Assembly: GCA_022264855.1 (NCBI GenBank)
Contig: JABYQU010000043.1
Location: forward strand, 124,001-188,000
Direction of reading: 5' to 3'
Source: Lenzites betulinus
Taxonomy: Eukaryota > Basidiomycota > Agaricomycetes > Polyporales > Polyporaceae
DNA: 64,000 bases
Positions 50,621-61,636 of this stretch are shown here, piece after piece (the stretch's first letter is position 1; each line of letters starts with the position of its first letter). The translations under genes were made by a program, and so were the position numbers. The notes beneath the pieces are model-generated. The model had not been told where the DNA came from. It made no database searches and saw only the letters and a list, made by a program, of their open reading frames with translations.

Positions 50621-52564
50621 TTACGCGGAAGTAGCAAGCAGCGCCATCGGGATCGGCTTGCGCTTCAGCCCGGAGCTTGTCGTGCTCTCCCCGCTATCGC
50701 TCGTCATGCTGCTCTCGCTCATGCGAGAAGCACGGCTGTCGCGCCGAGTAAGGCCACGATCGGAGTCAACCGAGCGTTTCGCGCCATGCCCGGTCTTGGA
50801 CCCGCTTTTGCGGTGGTGCTGACCAATAGTCTGCACCGGGGCGGGGACGGGCTTCGACTTGTTCTTCTTCGTCGGTGAGAGGTTGAAGCGAGGAAGCCAC
50901 GAAGACGAGTGCGCCGAGCCTTCGACGAGTGAACCGAGCGTCGACGACGACCAGCGGGAGCGCAGGGGACGTTCAGAAGGAACAAGAGAGATGTTGGAGG
51001 GTGAGCGCCGCACGTTATACGAGCTCTCCAAAGCAGCAGAGGCCTCCTCACGGTGGCTGAGCACGTGGCTGACGTCGACCTCGAAATCGAATGAGGACAA
51101 GGGGGAGGCCGGAGGGGAGTTGTCCGTCATTTGTGAGTAGACGCTAGCACTCAACGGCGTAGCAGGCCACATGTGCGACGTCAGATCCGGGTGCACTACA
51201 AGCTCGCCAGCGCTTTCGTCGAGCATGTCGTTGATGTCATTTGGCACAGCGAAGCGGGGAGGAGGACGGGGGATCGAGGGCGTGGTCACAATGAACTGGC
51301 TGCTGGGAGTAGGAGGGAGGGAATCCGCGGAGAGGTAGCTGTCCTGGTGGACGGTGAGCTCGATTCCAGGCAATCCAGCACCGAGCGCAGCATTGGCCAA
51401 CTCGGCCAGGAGCTCCTCCGTTGCCTGTTCCATTGCCGACGTAGGAGACTGAGGCACGGGAGGCGGCGGGGGCGGGCGACTCGGAACCATGTATGAACGC
51501 CTTCGAAGGGGGAAGGTCGGGTCAAGTTGCGCGCTAGGGCTACGAGCTCCGCTGTCCTGGATGGAGATGCGGGGGAGGAGCGACAGAGGCTTCACGCGAC
51601 TCTGCACAACATTCGCTTCCTTCCGAGAAAGAGGCAAGACGGAGTCGGGGCGGGCGCGAGCCTCGACAGGCGTACGCGGGAACGTGGGCGGGAGTGGGGT
51701 CGAGAGAGTCACGACATCGCTCACATCGTGAGCGAACCACTCTAGCTCCTCGAGGATACTGTCGTCATCAAGAAGCGACGTGATGGACGCCTTGCGAACG
51801 GCCTCCGACAGGTCGGGCATAGACTTCATGAACATGATAGATGCTCGTTGCGATTTGAAAGTGGGCGCACGCGTGAGATTCGACTTGCAAGGCGATTCAT
51901 CGTCTGACGTCGAAGGAGTCGTGATAGGCGTTTGGGGGCTGGTAGACGCACTGGAGGCGTCGCTACTGGCGTTGGAAGGCGTAGGAGACTGCTCGCGTCT
52001 TCTTGAGAAAGAACGCATAGGAGTGCGAGTCGTTGTAGGAGGGGGAGAAGGAAAATCCAGGGAGATGCCCAGACCCGAGAACCGAAGGTTGATATCGTCC
52101 AGAGGCGACTCCGCTGTGGGTGAGGATGCTGAGCAGCGTGAAGGCGATGGCAGACGGGCCATAGGAGGGGGAGAAGGTGTCCGGGGGAAGAAATCGTCGA
52201 AGGTCAGACCCTCGGCACCAGTCAAGACCACCCTCCGCGAATCGCGCTTTATGTGGATTACTTGGTCTGCGTTCGGGCGGGCGCCGACCGTGGCGGCGCT
52301 CAGGGGAAACCGACCGGGATGTGAAGATGAGGGAGTTGAGGACGTCGAGGAGCATGATGGACGAGCCGACTGCTCGTCCTCCTCGACCAGGTTGGGTAGA
52401 ATGTGCAGGGGCTTCGCCTTGGTTGGGGAAGCTTCAGACTTGTTCGTGGAGCGCGTGCGTTTCTTCAGGCTCGGCAGGATGCGGTTATGCGCAAACACTG
52501 AGACAGATATCAATGACAGCCCATGAGAGTGGCCGTCACAACTCTAGTACTCACATGAGGCCAT
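50621..52564 (-). CDS. Serine/proline-rich protein of unknown function
   Basis: Two exons: 52555-52564 (only 10 coding nt, MAS plus one base) and 50621-52497; 628 aa. The spliced start reads MASLFAHNRILPSLKKRTRS. Most of the protein is Ser/Pro-rich and likely disordered, with Arg-Ser stretches and many possible phosphosites. Ordered-looking motifs are GLTFDDFFPRTPSPPP, RASIMFMKSMPDLSEAVRKASITSLL, DDDSILEELEWFAHDVSDVVTLS and SLLPRISIQDSG. A basic C-terminal tail (SPTKKNKSKPVP) ends KRKPIPMALLATSA. No family is recognised. It resembles basidiomycete regulatory or scaffold proteins only in composition. Confidence 0.72.
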
Positions 52565-54622
52565 CGTGGAGGTCGTAAGAATTTAGTAGGGCGTGAAAGA
52601 CGAAGGATGCTGAAAGAGATGAAAGCCGCGTTGAGAACGGAGAGGAGTGGAGGGATGCTCTGCCCAGCATGAGCTTTAGTATCCCCTGTTGCAGCTCCTG
52701 GCTTTTGTGCGCATTCTGCTATTGTCTCGCCTCCCGCGCGCCGAGACCGTACAGACAAAGACGGCCGTCGTTCTGGGAACAATGGTCTTGACATAGACGC
52801 CCGTGCCTGCCTTTTCGTTAGGTAACCGGGAATTAGCCGCGTGTTTATTAGTATTTGGCCACTTATTTTGCCCTTATTCAGTCTATTATGGAGATCAACC
52901 TGCCATATACAGCACAATGACATGACTTTTGCACGCAAGACTGCATATATTTGCCCGGTGCAAGCGTCCTCGTCAGGTTCTTGTACTCGCCGCCCATGCG
53001 CGTCCTACCTCTCACCACTATATAGCGCATCTCTGACAGAAAAAGACGTCCTGAATGTGCCTGCCTTCTCCTCATGCTGTCGAGACATCGTGGAATGCGC
53101 CGTGTTTCCGCGTCGTGTTAGCCGAACTCGCACGCGGCTGTCCCCGTTGCAACGTTGGGCTTGCTATTGTTCGACACAACGGTGCGTCGGGCATTGCTGT
53201 GACCACACCGCTCTCTACGAGATCACCTGAAGAGTACACCAGAGCGCACTGACATCACGCTTTCTGAATTTTGAGCTATAACAAGATGTTACATTGAACT
53301 CACTATCCTCGAAGGCCCAAATGTTGTGCTTTCGGTGTCTCGGCTTGGGCCACCATAGTTGCACGTTGCACGCTGGTGGGATCAGCGTATATAACGCAGG
53401 TTTTTTGCTCTATTTGAAACGCATTCAGTATGCGACAGTCACGACCAGGGGGCCACAATTTCGGTCTTGTTGATGTTTCTTGCCATGCACAGCTCTCCAT
53501 ACTTAGGCTGCTCGTTTCCGGCAGTCTACTTCGCCTAGATCAGTAGTCCCCCCCCCCCGCCAGGGTGATGAGGCCGAGGTTTGCGATCATTCTCAAGTTC
53601 TCCGCGGACATAAGTGCTCCCACCGCCCAGAGACATAAGTTTCTCTTTCCCGTTGACCTCATCCATCTTACGCCCATGTACACGCACATCTACTCTGCCA
53701 AATCACGGACTCGAAGCCCTTAATCCCATCCAGGTGCATGGAGCCGAACCTGCAGAAACGTCCCCCCCTACACACGACCGTCTTAGACATTCTTCCAGCA
53801 CCGCTTTCCTCCACCAGGGACGTTGTCGGGCATAAAACAATCACCGACGCCGCCTTCATGCCCGACGGCGTCCAGAACGAGGATTTGTATGCCGGAGTCC
53901 AGCACAATCGCCGGACGCGCACCGAAGTTCTCTGTTCGCAATCCGCAAAGCTGTGCGTTTGAAAATGCCAACTACGTTGAGGTATGTGATCTTGGCAGAT
54001 ACACATGAACGATGCTCTTGACACTACTGTTCTCTGTACGCAATAGGGCGTTAAATGATTGGATTTGTTGATGTTCCCGTAACCAGTGCATTCATATGCA
54101 TTCAGGCCACCATCTCCCGGTCGTTTCACAACGAACTATGCCCGGCGGACCGTCGTGCGTCGTTTGACTGCCTCAGATACCAGCAGGTATCGTAACGGCC
54201 TCCGCGGCGGCGGCGTCCGAGACCTTTGATTCGAGGTAAAACAATTCTTCAAGTCATCGCCAGCGCTGATTCACAACTTTCAGCTGCTAGCGTCGTACTG
54301 TCCTGATCTGGGGCCCTGGAGAGCAATGGTCACGCCCAATACACTCGCCGACACTGCCGCAATCATTAATACAATTCCCAAAACCTAGTTCACGGCGTAG
54401 CGCTGCGAGGCCCAGGGCTGTTTGCTCCCTGTTGTCGGGCCCTGGGGGCAGTACTCAGACTGTCGTCGCTCATCGCTGAGAAGCAAGACAGGAGGCCGGG
54501 AAGACTCAATCTACTCGAGTATAAATACAGCAGGCCACGCAAAAGCTTGAGGACGTGCCCTCGAGGATCCCAGGACGCTCACTGCCTGGCTGTCTTCTGC
54601 TATTCACGGCCTCTCGTCCAGT
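52565..54622. other. 2-kb gene-free divergent region
   Basis: Lies between the serine-rich gene (-) and the S41 homologue (+). A run of 11 C occurs at 53548-53558. Short frames near 53610-54010 have no family signal and no splice pattern that joins them. AT-rich patches are scattered. No tRNA-like T-loop or hairpin array was seen. The right end holds the S41 promoter. Confidence 0.5.
54520..54527 (+). promoter_or_regulatory. TATA box of the S41-type gene
   Basis: TATAAATA about 96 bp upstream of the start codon, a canonical match. Confidence 0.6.
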
Positions 54623-57572
54623 ATGCTGCCCTCCGTTTCCCATCTTGCGGCATTGGCTGCATCCCTCGGCGCAGCTCCCACCGTGCTCGCTGCTCTCGTA
54701 TCCCACGGCACCGACCCATGCACCAAGATCGCAGGGAAGACATTTATGTCGCCTCCGGACGCACTCGCGTGCATGCGGTCTTTCCCGTTCAACGAGACGC
54801 TCCGCCAGAACGTGCTCCAGGTGGTCTCGCGCGTCTTCGACTTCTACACTTTCGAGGACTATTACTTGAACTCGCCACCGCCATTCCAGGACTCGACCGT
54901 GAACATTCGCGCCGAACTCGCGCGGATCAACCGCACTAGCTACAAGGTAGGTAGCGCCAATCTTCGTGCACGGGAACAATCTGACCGGCTTGCGATTTTC
55001 GCAGACCGATTTCGACTTCAACTTGGATCTCTTCAACTTCGTCAATGGCCTGAACGATGGACACACCCGTAAGCATGAGCTGACTTCCTGCACAGCTTGA
55101 TACTCATGTACACATGCAAAGAGTGGCAACCTGGCTGCTACATACAGTTTCAGAACATCCTCCCTGCGCCGATGGTCTCGCTCGCGGAGACGGCGACCGG
55201 GCTGCCAAGCGTGTTCATCGCACCCGACTCTGTCCCGTATCTGTCCCAGTTCGGCCCCGACTTCATCTCGTACTTTGAGTCGATTCACTTTGATTGGAAG
55301 GCGCTCGCCGGTGCGCGCGTTGTCCTAATTGAAGGCATCGACCCGTTTGCCTATGCAGAGTTGGTCGCAAAGACCCAGACCGGCAGATTCCTCGACCTCG
55401 GCCAGCGCGTAGCCAGCACGTTCAGCACGTATGGACTGATCAACACCAACTTCACACAGCGGCTAGGGGACATCGCCGGGGCACAGTTCCCAACCCAGGA
55501 ATCCCTTACGCTCACGCTGATTCCCGCTGGCTCTGTGAGGATCGAGACCGTAAAGGTGCCCTACGTTGCGAATTACGTTGCCGGCCCTTTCACGGACGGC
55601 GCGGATTTGTAAGTTTACAGTCATCGTGAGACGATCTGGGCATGGTGACTGACTTGTATCGTATATGACGCAGCTGGGCGAACAATTGTGCTGCGAAGCC
55701 TGATACGAATGGTGTGGACTTGAAGTTGCAAGATCTACTTGTTTCCCCCCTGGGTACAACACGAAAACACGCAAAGGGCATCGTCGTTGACACCGTTGCC
55801 CAGCCTGCGCCCCTGCTGCCTCCTCAGTTCCAACCCACACTCGCCTTGTTGAACGGTAGCGACGATGCGATGAAGTCGTACATTCTGCCTGATGGGAAAA
55901 CCGGAGTGGCGAGTACATGGTATTGCACTTGATCATGGACATCCACTGACCATACTGTAGATATTTGCCGGAAGCTTTGAACCCAATGACTTTGACCAGT
56001 GGGAGCGTGACCTGCAGACCACCTTCACTTCATTGAAGGAAGGAGGTGCGACCCAGCTGGTGGTCGACGTGACCGGAAACCAAGGTATGCACGAATGTCT
56101 TCCATACATATTATACGAACTTGACGTGTCCAACCATTGCAGGCGGCTTCATTTGCCTTGGTCAATACCTCCATGGATATCTCTCTGGGACGAAACTCCT
56201 CGGCGCTTTCTCGAATATGTAGGCGTGGAACGAGTCACATCAACCAACTCCGCATGGCTGAGTACATCCGCAGGGGCTTTGAGAGTACTCATCGCGCGAA
56301 TCCCCTCGCAAAGAAGATTGTGGCGTCAGATATCGAACTTGGTCTCATATTCGGTCCATTTTACCCCCCTGCCAACTGGGCGTTCTTCAACAACACAGAG
56401 TTGGACATCTCAGATAACTACCTGGCTGACGGGACGAGCAAAGTTATCAACGGCCAGATCTATCAGGAAGGGCGACGTGTCGGGGTGAGTTGATGCCTGC
56501 AAAAGTACTAGCCCGCGAAAGTGACTGACAAGGACTATAGGACTTTTGTCCTGCCTTCATAGACTTCCCCGATGACCCGCCATTCGACCTGAGGTATATC
56601 CGTCTTATCATGGCCAGTCGTAGCTCTAATTCTTACGGCTCCATAGCAAAGTCATTATAGGTGAGCTCGCCCCCACTAAATCTGGTCGAATCGCACGCTA
56701 ATAAAAAATGCATGAAGTCACGAACAGCTGGTGCGGGTCGACGTGTGCGATGTTTACTACTCTCATGCATGAACGTCACAACACACCCATCGTGGTTTTC
56801 GGAGGTAACGCCCTTCTACCTATACAGTACAAAGGTATGGTTTTGATATAGGAGCGTCTCGGAGCATATGAACATTGATCGTTCGGCAGGCACCGCTGGG
56901 AACCAGGTGCTAGAGTGGACCGATATCGACACGGAGGTCAAGACTGCGAACCTCAAGGATGTGAGTGAATATTAATGGCCCAACTATATATTTATTTATG
57001 TTAACGAGCTCCTGCCAGGATCCCTTGGCACCTCCGGACTTGTGAGTACCATACAGCGCAGTTGACCCCAGACAGTAAATTGACCACCGTACCACACACA
57101 AGGCTTGTAGCTGCTGACATGCGGTATGTTCTATCCTACCCCTTGAATTTGTGGGTACTGACGCCTCCCCTCAGTCACAACTGGCGTACCGGTATGTGAT
57201 CCACATGGTGCCCACATAGTTCTGCACACATGACACCTCGTCCAACAGCTTACAGCTTCCTTGACGAGACGGTACCTATTGGTCAGTTCCCTCGCACGAT
57301 TCAAAACATACTTGTACCTGACATCGCTTCTCTAGCGTACAAGTCAGAGCTTCCCACTCGTCAGTCGTTCGCACCATCTTGCGACTTGTACGCCTGCTTG
57401 ACTCACGTTGCTTTTCTCAGACCGATTTGCGTACACCGCCGATACCTATAATAATCCTGAGAACGTTTGGAAATTCATGTGAGTGCTTGACATACATGGC
57501 TCGACCAATCGCCAGTAGACTGACTCTACCTACTACGCCCTCCACTGCAGCGCGAAGACATTTTTTGGGTAG
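54623..57572 (+). CDS. Secreted S41-type (tail-specific) serine protease homologue, 18 exons
   Basis: 657 aa. Exons: 54623-54946, 55005-55068, 55122-55608, 55674-55908, 55961-56084, 56143-56218, 56274-56484, 56541-56593, 56647-56660, 56718-56834, 56890-56960, 57019-57041, 57103-57123, 57175-57191, 57249-57281, 57336-57359, 57421-57478 and 57551-57572. All junction phases agree. The signal peptide starts MLPSVSHLAALAASLGAAP. The C-terminal ClpP/crotonase-like fold contains VVDVTGNQGGFICLGQYLHG and KVIIVTNSWCGSTCAMFTTL, where the Ser after Cys-Gly is the expected S41 nucleophile. Multiple N-x-S/T sites fit a secreted glycoprotein. The fourth intron (55909-55960) uses a GC donor. Activity is inferred; a fungal S41-like subgroup may act on cell-surface or peptide substrates. 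Confidence 0.85.
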
Positions 57573-58025
57573 GTGGTCAACGAGCGGCGAAACACTACGC
57601 CACTTTGTGCCAGTGGGAACCTTCTGAGGGGTTAGTGTACACAAGTGGAAGAGCTTGTCACACTTCTGATACTACTCCAGTTTGATGCGCTTCCCTTGTT
57701 CTCTCCCTCGTGTACGGTGCAGGCAGCAGTCAGTTGAAGTACCTGAAGCCGCCACACAGTGCGACACGCGCAGTGATGGGAACTGGCCGTTTGATATGAA
57801 GTTTCGAAGAAAGGAGCGGCTGTACATACGTTGCTGGCGATATCAACACATGCGCATGGGATATTACCCCACGTGATTAGGCGCCGATGCGCCAGCCAGG
57901 GCGCAGGCGAGTGGGATACCGGCACCCCTTACCTCCTCCCCTCATCTCCGCGTCGCCCCGTTCCTCGTCCATGCCTTCTCTACTGCGGCAGTGAAGAGAC
58001 GATCCAGAACCTACATCTATACATT
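57573..58025. other. Intergenic, tandem (+) genes
   Basis: About 450 bp between the S41 homologue and the lipid phosphatase. C/T-rich just before 58026, as in many fungal promoters. No exon was seen. Confidence 0.5.
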
Positions 58026-60150
58026 ATGACTAACGCCCGCACACACTCCCCTAGGGCGTATGACCCCCTCGTACCCAACTTCCTTGGCCCTTACGACTCT
58101 CGCGAAAATTCAGAGACTTCACGCGCACCCTCTACTTACGAGGACTACTCCCGCGCGTCTACACCGGATTCTCAAGCACCGCTCGAGATACGCTCAAAGC
58201 GAGCCGACCAGAGCTGGAACGAGAAGGGCGAGAAGGGCGAGAATGGCGCGACCGCACAACTCGACGGCCAGGACGACTATCTGCTGCTTGTGGGCTCTGC
58301 GGGGAGACAGTCGGAGGAGGTCTACGAGCGCACCCTGAACTGGTGGCGGGCGGGCATCCGCCGCGCGATAGTCCGAAACGTGGAGCGCGAGACCAGATGG
58401 CTCGCGGCGATGCAGGTATGTTTTTGAAACGCGCGCGCAAGTCTGTAGCAGTTGCTGATTGCGCATGTGTACAGAACCGTATGCGCACACCCTTCCTGGA
58501 CGCGTACTTTGTGTACACTTCGTCTCTGGGGACGCACACGTTTTTCATGATCATGCTGCCTATGTTCCACTTTTTCGGCGCGGCCGAATTTGGCAGAGGG
58601 TATGTTCTATATCGCGTTTCCGACTGCACTGCTGATATCTCAATACTTCGCAGTCTGCTGCTCATGCTCGCCGTCGGCGTGTATATAACTTCGTTCATGA
58701 AGGACCTGTTCTGCTGCCCCCGCCCATTCGCGCCCCCAGCCACCAGATTAAGTGAGTGACCATTCAGTGTCCGCATTAAGCGGTAAACTGAACTTTGGTG
58801 TCCATAGCGCTTGGAAGTCATCATCTGGAGTACGGATTTCCGTCCACTCACTCGACGAACAGCGTATCTATCGCACTATTCTATTATTCACTCGTGCAAC
58901 GGCTGTATACCCCGTCGGTCTCTACCATCGTCACGCCCGGAGTCGAATCTGCAGTCCTCAATGCTACTGCGGGTGCCGTCGCTTCAGCAGAAACGGTCAT
59001 TCGGACCGAGGCCCTGATATCCACAACTACCTATTGGATTTTCACAGCAGCCCTAGTGTTCTACGTCTTTTCCATCGTGTTCGGTCGGTTGTATACGGCC
59101 ATGCACTCCTTCACAGACTGCCTCGGGGGCGTGATTGTTGGCGCCGCCATCTCGGCACTGCATGTCTACGTTGGCGGGTACCTCGACACATGGGTGCGCA
59201 CGGGCGGTTGGATAGGTGAGTGTCTCAGCGCGCCCTCAATGCGATCGCAGCGCTCACAGCGCGCGCGCAGTCCCTGCGATCATCATCCCGCTATGTCTCT
59301 TGCTGGTGCACAAGCACCCGCAGCCCGTGGATGACTGTCCCTGCTTCGAGGACGCAATTGCGTTCATCTCGGTCATTATGGGCGAGTTCCTAGCGCGGTG
59401 GTATATGTACAACAACGGGTACGACGAGAGCTACTTCGTGCGCCCGATGCCGGGTGGCACCTGGACGACCTGGGCGGACGTCGCGACCTGGTGGGCCTTC
59501 GCTGCGATCAAAATGGCCATCGGTGCGCACCTCCCCTCCCACTCCTCTGCGCGCACTCGCTTACCTGCTCACCGGTTGTCCGCGCAGGCGTGTCCACGAT
59601 CGTGATCTGGCGCATGGTCGCGAAGTCGTTCCTGCACTTCTTCCTCCCGCCGACGTTCCGCTTCCTCTCGCATACATTCACGCTCCCGAACCGCCGTTTC
59701 TACACGCCCGCCACGGACTACCGGTCCATGCCCGCGGACAAGGGCCTGCGCCCGATCCCGTCCGTCATTGACCTGCCCGGCATGGTCGAGTACGAGGTCG
59801 ACAGCGTCGGGATCGACACCGCCGCGGCGAGCACCGCGCGTGCGCGCCGGAATGCGCGCCGTGCGATCAAGCAGCGCGGCGGCACGGGCGCGGGTAGGAA
59901 GCTCGGCGTTGAACCCGACATGGAGCGCTCGGAGAAGGACGCGCGCGGGGCGGAGGATGCACGCGACGTGGACGTGAAGCACTACGACGCTGATGGTGCG
60001 TGTTTCTCTGACCTTGCGGGCGGCGCGGGGCGCTGATGCTCTTGGGTAGTGTTGACGAAGGTGTTCGTTTACTGCGGGATTGGCATGCTCGCTACCGGCG
60101 GTATCCCGGTGATGTTCGAGGTGCTCGGGTGGGGCGTTAACACGCACTGA
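58026..60150 (+). CDS. Sphingoid-base 1-phosphate phosphatase (LCB3/YSR3 type, PAP2 superfamily)
   Basis: ER-membrane enzyme that dephosphorylates dihydrosphingosine/phytosphingosine 1-phosphate, controlling sphingolipid signalling. It starts MTNARTHSPRAYDPLVP. The three PAP2 motifs are visible: KDLFCCPRP, YGFPSTHSTNSVS and GRLYTAMHSFTDCLGG; the His residues of the second and third are catalytic. Around eight hydrophobic helices follow or flank them (LLLMLAVGVYITSF, IFTAALVFYVFSIVF, IIIPLCLLLVH). The C-terminal part, with a basic cluster (RARRNARRAIKQR), ends VMFEVLGWGVNTH in a final hydrophobic segment. First exon 58026-58415; several further introns, one after PPATRL. The family call is strong. 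Confidence 0.9.
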
Positions 60151-60731
60151 GGTTATGCGCGGGCGGGGATGCGCATGCTGGTAGGACATGCGTTCGGCTT
60201 TAAGGCGCCCGAGCGCTGTGTGCACTAGCTCACGGAGTCAGTGCGAACGAGAGGCTATTTATGTGTGTGCCGGGAGGAGGCATGGACGGCGAACAACAAA
60301 TTAGTGTAGCTTAACTATATTCTAGTAGCTTGGATACCCCTGAACGATGCATGTTGTGCGAAGAGGTCCTCGGGCCCCGTTCGTCTTCTGATCTCACGTT
60401 TGATATTCGTGAGTACGCTACCCGGTCGACAGTCTCGGTGTATTAGTGCCCGCCATAGGATTCGTCCCGAGGCCTGGGCCTGAAGAGCAATCAACGGGAT
60501 TTAGAAACGATGAAAGAAGGTCTTTGTTGCGACGAACTACGATATACAAATGTAGGAGGTGACCAGTGACTGACAAGCTGCGAACGAGTGTGTGGGTGTG
60601 TGTGAAGTGTTAACGCTGTTTCGTCTAAATGAGAGGCTAGCACGAGATAGGGAGTGATGAGAGCACACATTCATAATAATCTACGAACTTCTTCGAGCCT
60701 CTGCACAGAGAATGCCGAAACATCCAAGTAC
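60151..60731. other. Convergent intergenic region
   Basis: Between the lipid phosphatase (+) and the small membrane protein (-); GT-rich stretch (GTGTGTGGGTGTGTGTG) near 60590. Nothing coding was seen. Confidence 0.5.
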
Positions 60732-61636
60732 CTACGAAGCGTGGGCTCGGTGAGGCCGGTATGATATGACCAGCCGCCAATTCTTATCCGTCGCCTGGGG
60801 CGGGCCTCGTTTTGCGTGTCGGTCCTTCGGGCCCTTCGCAAGCGCTATGTGCATGAGACGCGGGTGAAAGAATAGCTGAGTGAGCGGGCGGTCGGGCAGT
60901 CAGTGCGGATCGCGTGAGACGGCCGAAGTGGCACCACTCACGGCGTTCCAGTGGTCAATGAGCTGTGATACAGGGCCCTTCTTCCTGCGCCGCATGTAGC
61001 CCTCGACGCCGAACGTTGCGAACAGACCTAAGGAAGGCGGGTGTCAGCGAGCGGCGAGGGTGCAGAGAACGAAGTCATGAGAGACATACTGATGATGAAC
61101 CCCACGCCGAACGCCATGGGCAGCACTCCGGACACGATGCGGTTCGTGGGCGAGAGCGAGCCCGCGATGCGGATGTCGTGCAGGAAGTGCCGCCAGTCGC
61201 TCTCGTTCACGTCGTGCATCACGAACGGGTGCGGCATCTGCGCGCAGTACGGCGCGATGTACGGGAAGCCCTGGTCGAGCATCGTGCCCTTCCCGATGAG
61301 CTCCATGTCTGGAAAGTCGCCGTACGGGAGCGTGGGGGGCGGGATGCGCGTGAAGGACGGCGGGGGCGGCTCGAGCAGCTTGGCGGGGCTTTTGCCCGGG
61401 GCGAGGTTCTTCATCTGGGCCTTCCAGCCGCGTGGGTCGTCATCGGGGAAGATGTGTTGGGAGGGGTGGTATGGGGAGGGCGCGAAGGAGGATATGGCCT
61501 GCGGGGGAGAAAAGTAGCTGCTCTGCGTTGAGGGTCCAGGGCGGGAGTACGGTGGTGGAGGGGCAGGGCTGTTTGGCGAGCCTGCAGATCCCGTGTATGA
61601 TTGGGACTTCTTGTCGTAAGAGTATTGGTGGTTCAT
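60732..61636 (-). CDS. Small fungal membrane-anchored protein, function unknown
   Basis: Exons on the minus strand: 61090-61636, 60942-61027, and a last exon ending with a TAG at 60732. It starts MNHQYSYDKKSQSYTG; an upstream TTG is not used. The N-terminal half is Pro/Ser-rich with PPPY-like runs. The conserved core is DVNESDWRHFLHDIRIAGSL, SPTNRIVSG, a membrane segment (VLPMAFGVGFIISLFATFGV), then VEGYMRRRKKGPV, LIDHWNALFFHPRLMHIALAKG. The FFHPR block after a basic stretch looks typical of a conserved fungal family I recall but cannot name. No enzymatic motif was seen. Confidence 0.75.

Noticed and set aside
53548..53558. C11 homopolymer
   Set aside because: A simple run in intergenic DNA; may vary by sequencing error, no function implied.
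56143..56300. In-frame TAG in the S41-type gene suggesting a pseudogene
   Set aside because: A regular 55-nt GT-AG intron (56219-56273) removes it and restores the conserved frame.
54623..60150. Biosynthetic cluster linking the S41-type homologue and lipid phosphatase
   Set aside because: They are simply adjacent on the same strand with separate promoters; no core synthase or tailoring set is present.
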